Program-made: the position numbers and the translations under genes
Shown: positions 33,246-34,696 of the stretch, in pieces
How positions within the stretch are numbered: the stretch's first letter is position 1
Layout of the letters: each line of letters begins with the position of its first letter
NCBI GenBank assembly: GCA_937922735.1
Contig: CALAJL010000012.1
Location: 1 to 34,696 of the forward strand
Direction: 5' to 3'
Length of the DNA stretch: 34,696 bases
Origin: an uncultured Gammaproteobacteria bacterium
Lineage (GTDB): Bacteria; Pseudomonadota; Gammaproteobacteria; UBA4575
Notes under the pieces: model-generated
The model's input: only the letters and a program-made list of their open reading frames with translations
Database searches by the model: none
What the model was told of the DNA's origin: nothing

Positions 33246-33275
33246 AAAAACGGGATGACCTGCTGGTCATCCCGT
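33246..33275 (-). terminator. Strong intrinsic terminator 53-82 nt upstream of the carA start
   Basis: ACGGGATGACC (33250-33260) - TGCT - GGTCATCCCGT (33265-33275), perfect 11 bp stem; U run on minus from A run 33246-33250. Confidence 0.88.
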
Positions 33276-33400
33276 AAAAATTCTGTGCTACCGGTGGACC
33301 AGGAGAATTGTACTCAACTCAAACGTATTACGAAACCGAGAATTTGGGATATTGAATACTTTATGATCGATTGGGATTTAATAGTTTATTTTTCACTTAA

Positions 33401-33460
33401 CCACCCAAGTAACTACACTAATAACCACACTAGTAACTACACTAGTAAATACACAATGCG
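33401..33460. repeat. 12-bp tandem repeats (4 copies plus a degenerate fifth)
   Basis: CCACCCAAGTAA / CTACACTAATAA / CCACACTAGTAA / CTACACTAGTAA / ATACACaatgcg. Confidence 0.85.
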
Positions 33461-33642
33461 GCCTGAAAACTCTTTACGATTTTCAGTCAAAAATCTTCGC
33501 GGGAAGGCAGGTTACTTACACTAAATATTTCTCATTCATGCCATCAAAACCAATTGATATGCTATAACAATTCACCATTATTTAAATCTTGTTTAAATAA
33601 ATCAAATTTACTTTATATTTGGTCTAGTTATATTTTTTCTAG

Positions 33643-34176
33643 TTATATCTGTTTTAGCAAATGACTAATCGCTTCTTCAACATCTTTTTCTGTGAACTGC
33701 TTATTTGGGTTGTCACCTGTCAATCGATATTGCTCCAGTCCTTGGTTGTCATATATCAACACCGCAGGAATACCTATTAGGTCAATTTTCTCAAAAGCAT
33801 GTAAAAGGTTCTCATCCATTCGATAATGATCAAAAGTTGCATTCATCTTTCGCAAAAATACTTCTGCAAGTTGTAAAGACTTAGCATCCTCACGATCATC
33901 TAGGTTCATACTTACAAACTCAACATTTTGATTTTTGTATGTATTATGCAACTTAACCATTTCAGGGAAACGCTCGATACATGAGACACACCACATTGCC
34001 CACATATCAACCACTACAATTTTAGGTAAATACTGTAGTCGCCGGCTTTCCCACTCAGTGTAGGAAACAGCCACCATTTGCTCTTCATTCGATACATCTT
34101 CGGCCAAAGAATGAGTAGTTAAAAATGCCATGCTAATCAATAGCACGGCGACAACAAAATGTAGTTTATTGGACAT
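33643..34176 (-). CDS. Secreted TlpA/ResA-like thioredoxin-fold protein
   Basis: 177 aa; signal-peptide-like N-terminus MSNKLHFVVAVLLISMAFLTTHSLAED, redox motif MWAMWCVSCIERFPEM, cis-Pro region GIPAVLIYD. Confidence 0.9.
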   Translation of the reverse strand: MSNKLHFVVAVLLISMAFLTTHSLAEDVSNEEQMVAVSYTEWESRRLQYLPKIVVVDMWAMWCVSCIERFPEMVKLHNTYKNQNVEFVSMNLDDREDAKSLQLAEVFLRKMNATFDHYRMDENLLHAFEKIDLIGIPAVLIYDNQGLEQYRLTGDNPNKQFTEKDVEEAISHLLKQI

Positions 34177-34696
34177 ACTTCACTGAACAACCATGCGCAC
34201 GTGTTTCTTTTACCGCTACTTCATTACCCTCTAGCAATGAAGAAATAGCATCACTAACATAAAACTGACTTGGCTCACCGTTAATATGTTTGACTGACCC
34301 ATCATCGTTCATTTTTGCAGGCGAATCATATAATGCACCGGTATACATTAATTTTCGCTCTTTATTAAAAACAAAATACTCAGGTGTTCGTGTTGCACCT
34401 AGTTGCCTACCCAGCTCTTGGCTTTCATCAAAAATATAATCAAATCCATAACCATATTTTTCTGCATGAATTTTCATTGCTGGTAAACGATCATCTTCAC
34501 GATGATTCATACTTAAGCCAATCACACGAACACTTTGCCCCTCAAAAGAATTGGCAAGTTCTACCAAGTCAGCATCCATACCTCTAACCCATGGACAATG
34601 GTTTGCTAGCGAAACAAAGACCAACACATCTTCACTAAGCCCATCAGAAGAAATATTGTTACCTGAAGTAGAAGGCAAATTATCAAAAGCGGGCAT
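34166..34696 (-). CDS. AhpC/TSA (redoxin)-like thioredoxin-fold protein, reaching the window edge
   Basis: 176 aa; VSLANHCPWVRGMDADLVELA...DESQELGRQLGATRTPEYFVFNKERKLMYTGALYDSP...TRAHGCSVKYVQ. Overlaps the next ORF by 11 nt. It opens at the window boundary, so the N-terminus may extend further. Confidence 0.85.
   Translation of the reverse strand: MPAFDNLPSTSGNNISSDGLSEDVLVFVSLANHCPWVRGMDADLVELANSFEGQSVRVIGLSMNHREDDRLPAMKIHAEKYGYGFDYIFDESQELGRQLGATRTPEYFVFNKERKLMYTGALYDSPAKMNDDGSVKHINGEPSQFYVSDAISSLLEGNEVAVKETRAHGCSVKYVQ

Noticed and set aside
33401-33460. The 12-bp repeats as a CRISPR array
   Set aside because: Units are contiguous with no spacers, and there are no cas genes.
33251-33512. 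REP/MITE element bounded by CGGGATGACC...GGTCATCCCG and the CTTCGCGGGAAGG motif near 33497
   Set aside because: The two ends are not inverted copies of each other and no target duplication was found; the first hairpin is better explained as a terminator.
33255-33524. 89 aa plus-strand ORF across the carA upstream region
   Set aside because: Starts inside the terminator hairpin and passes through the 12-bp repeats; no good SD.

Overview
This 34.7 kb window is a housekeeping chromosome segment, most likely from a gammaproteobacterium, with possible affinity to the Legionellales/Coxiella side (inferred from gene order recalled from memory). Every confident protein gene is on the minus strand. 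In transcription order these are: two thioredoxin-fold proteins, carA, carB, greA, rlmE, ftsH, glmM, tpiA, secG, tRNA-Leu(GAG), nuoA through nuoN, initiator tRNA-fMet, a DUF1840 protein, a group-1 truncated haemoglobin, rimP, nusA, infB, rbfA and truB (partial). I see no prophage, transposon, CRISPR array, defence island or biosynthetic cluster, and no clear new multi-gene system. The less ordinary material is between genes: (i) a ~500 bp block before rimP-nusA-infB with several terminator-like hairpins and a candidate structured RNA; (ii) an unannotated 31-codon single-TM ORF on the plus strand between tRNA-Leu and secG; (iii) an initiator tRNA with an apparent U1:U72 mismatch; (iv) a 12-bp tandem repeat block and a strong intrinsic terminator just upstream of a TTG-initiated carA; (v) palindromes upstream of the globin gene and in other gaps; (vi) loss of folP, yhbY and dapB from their usual positions. 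All RNA structures and operators were read by eye and need computational and experimental testing.
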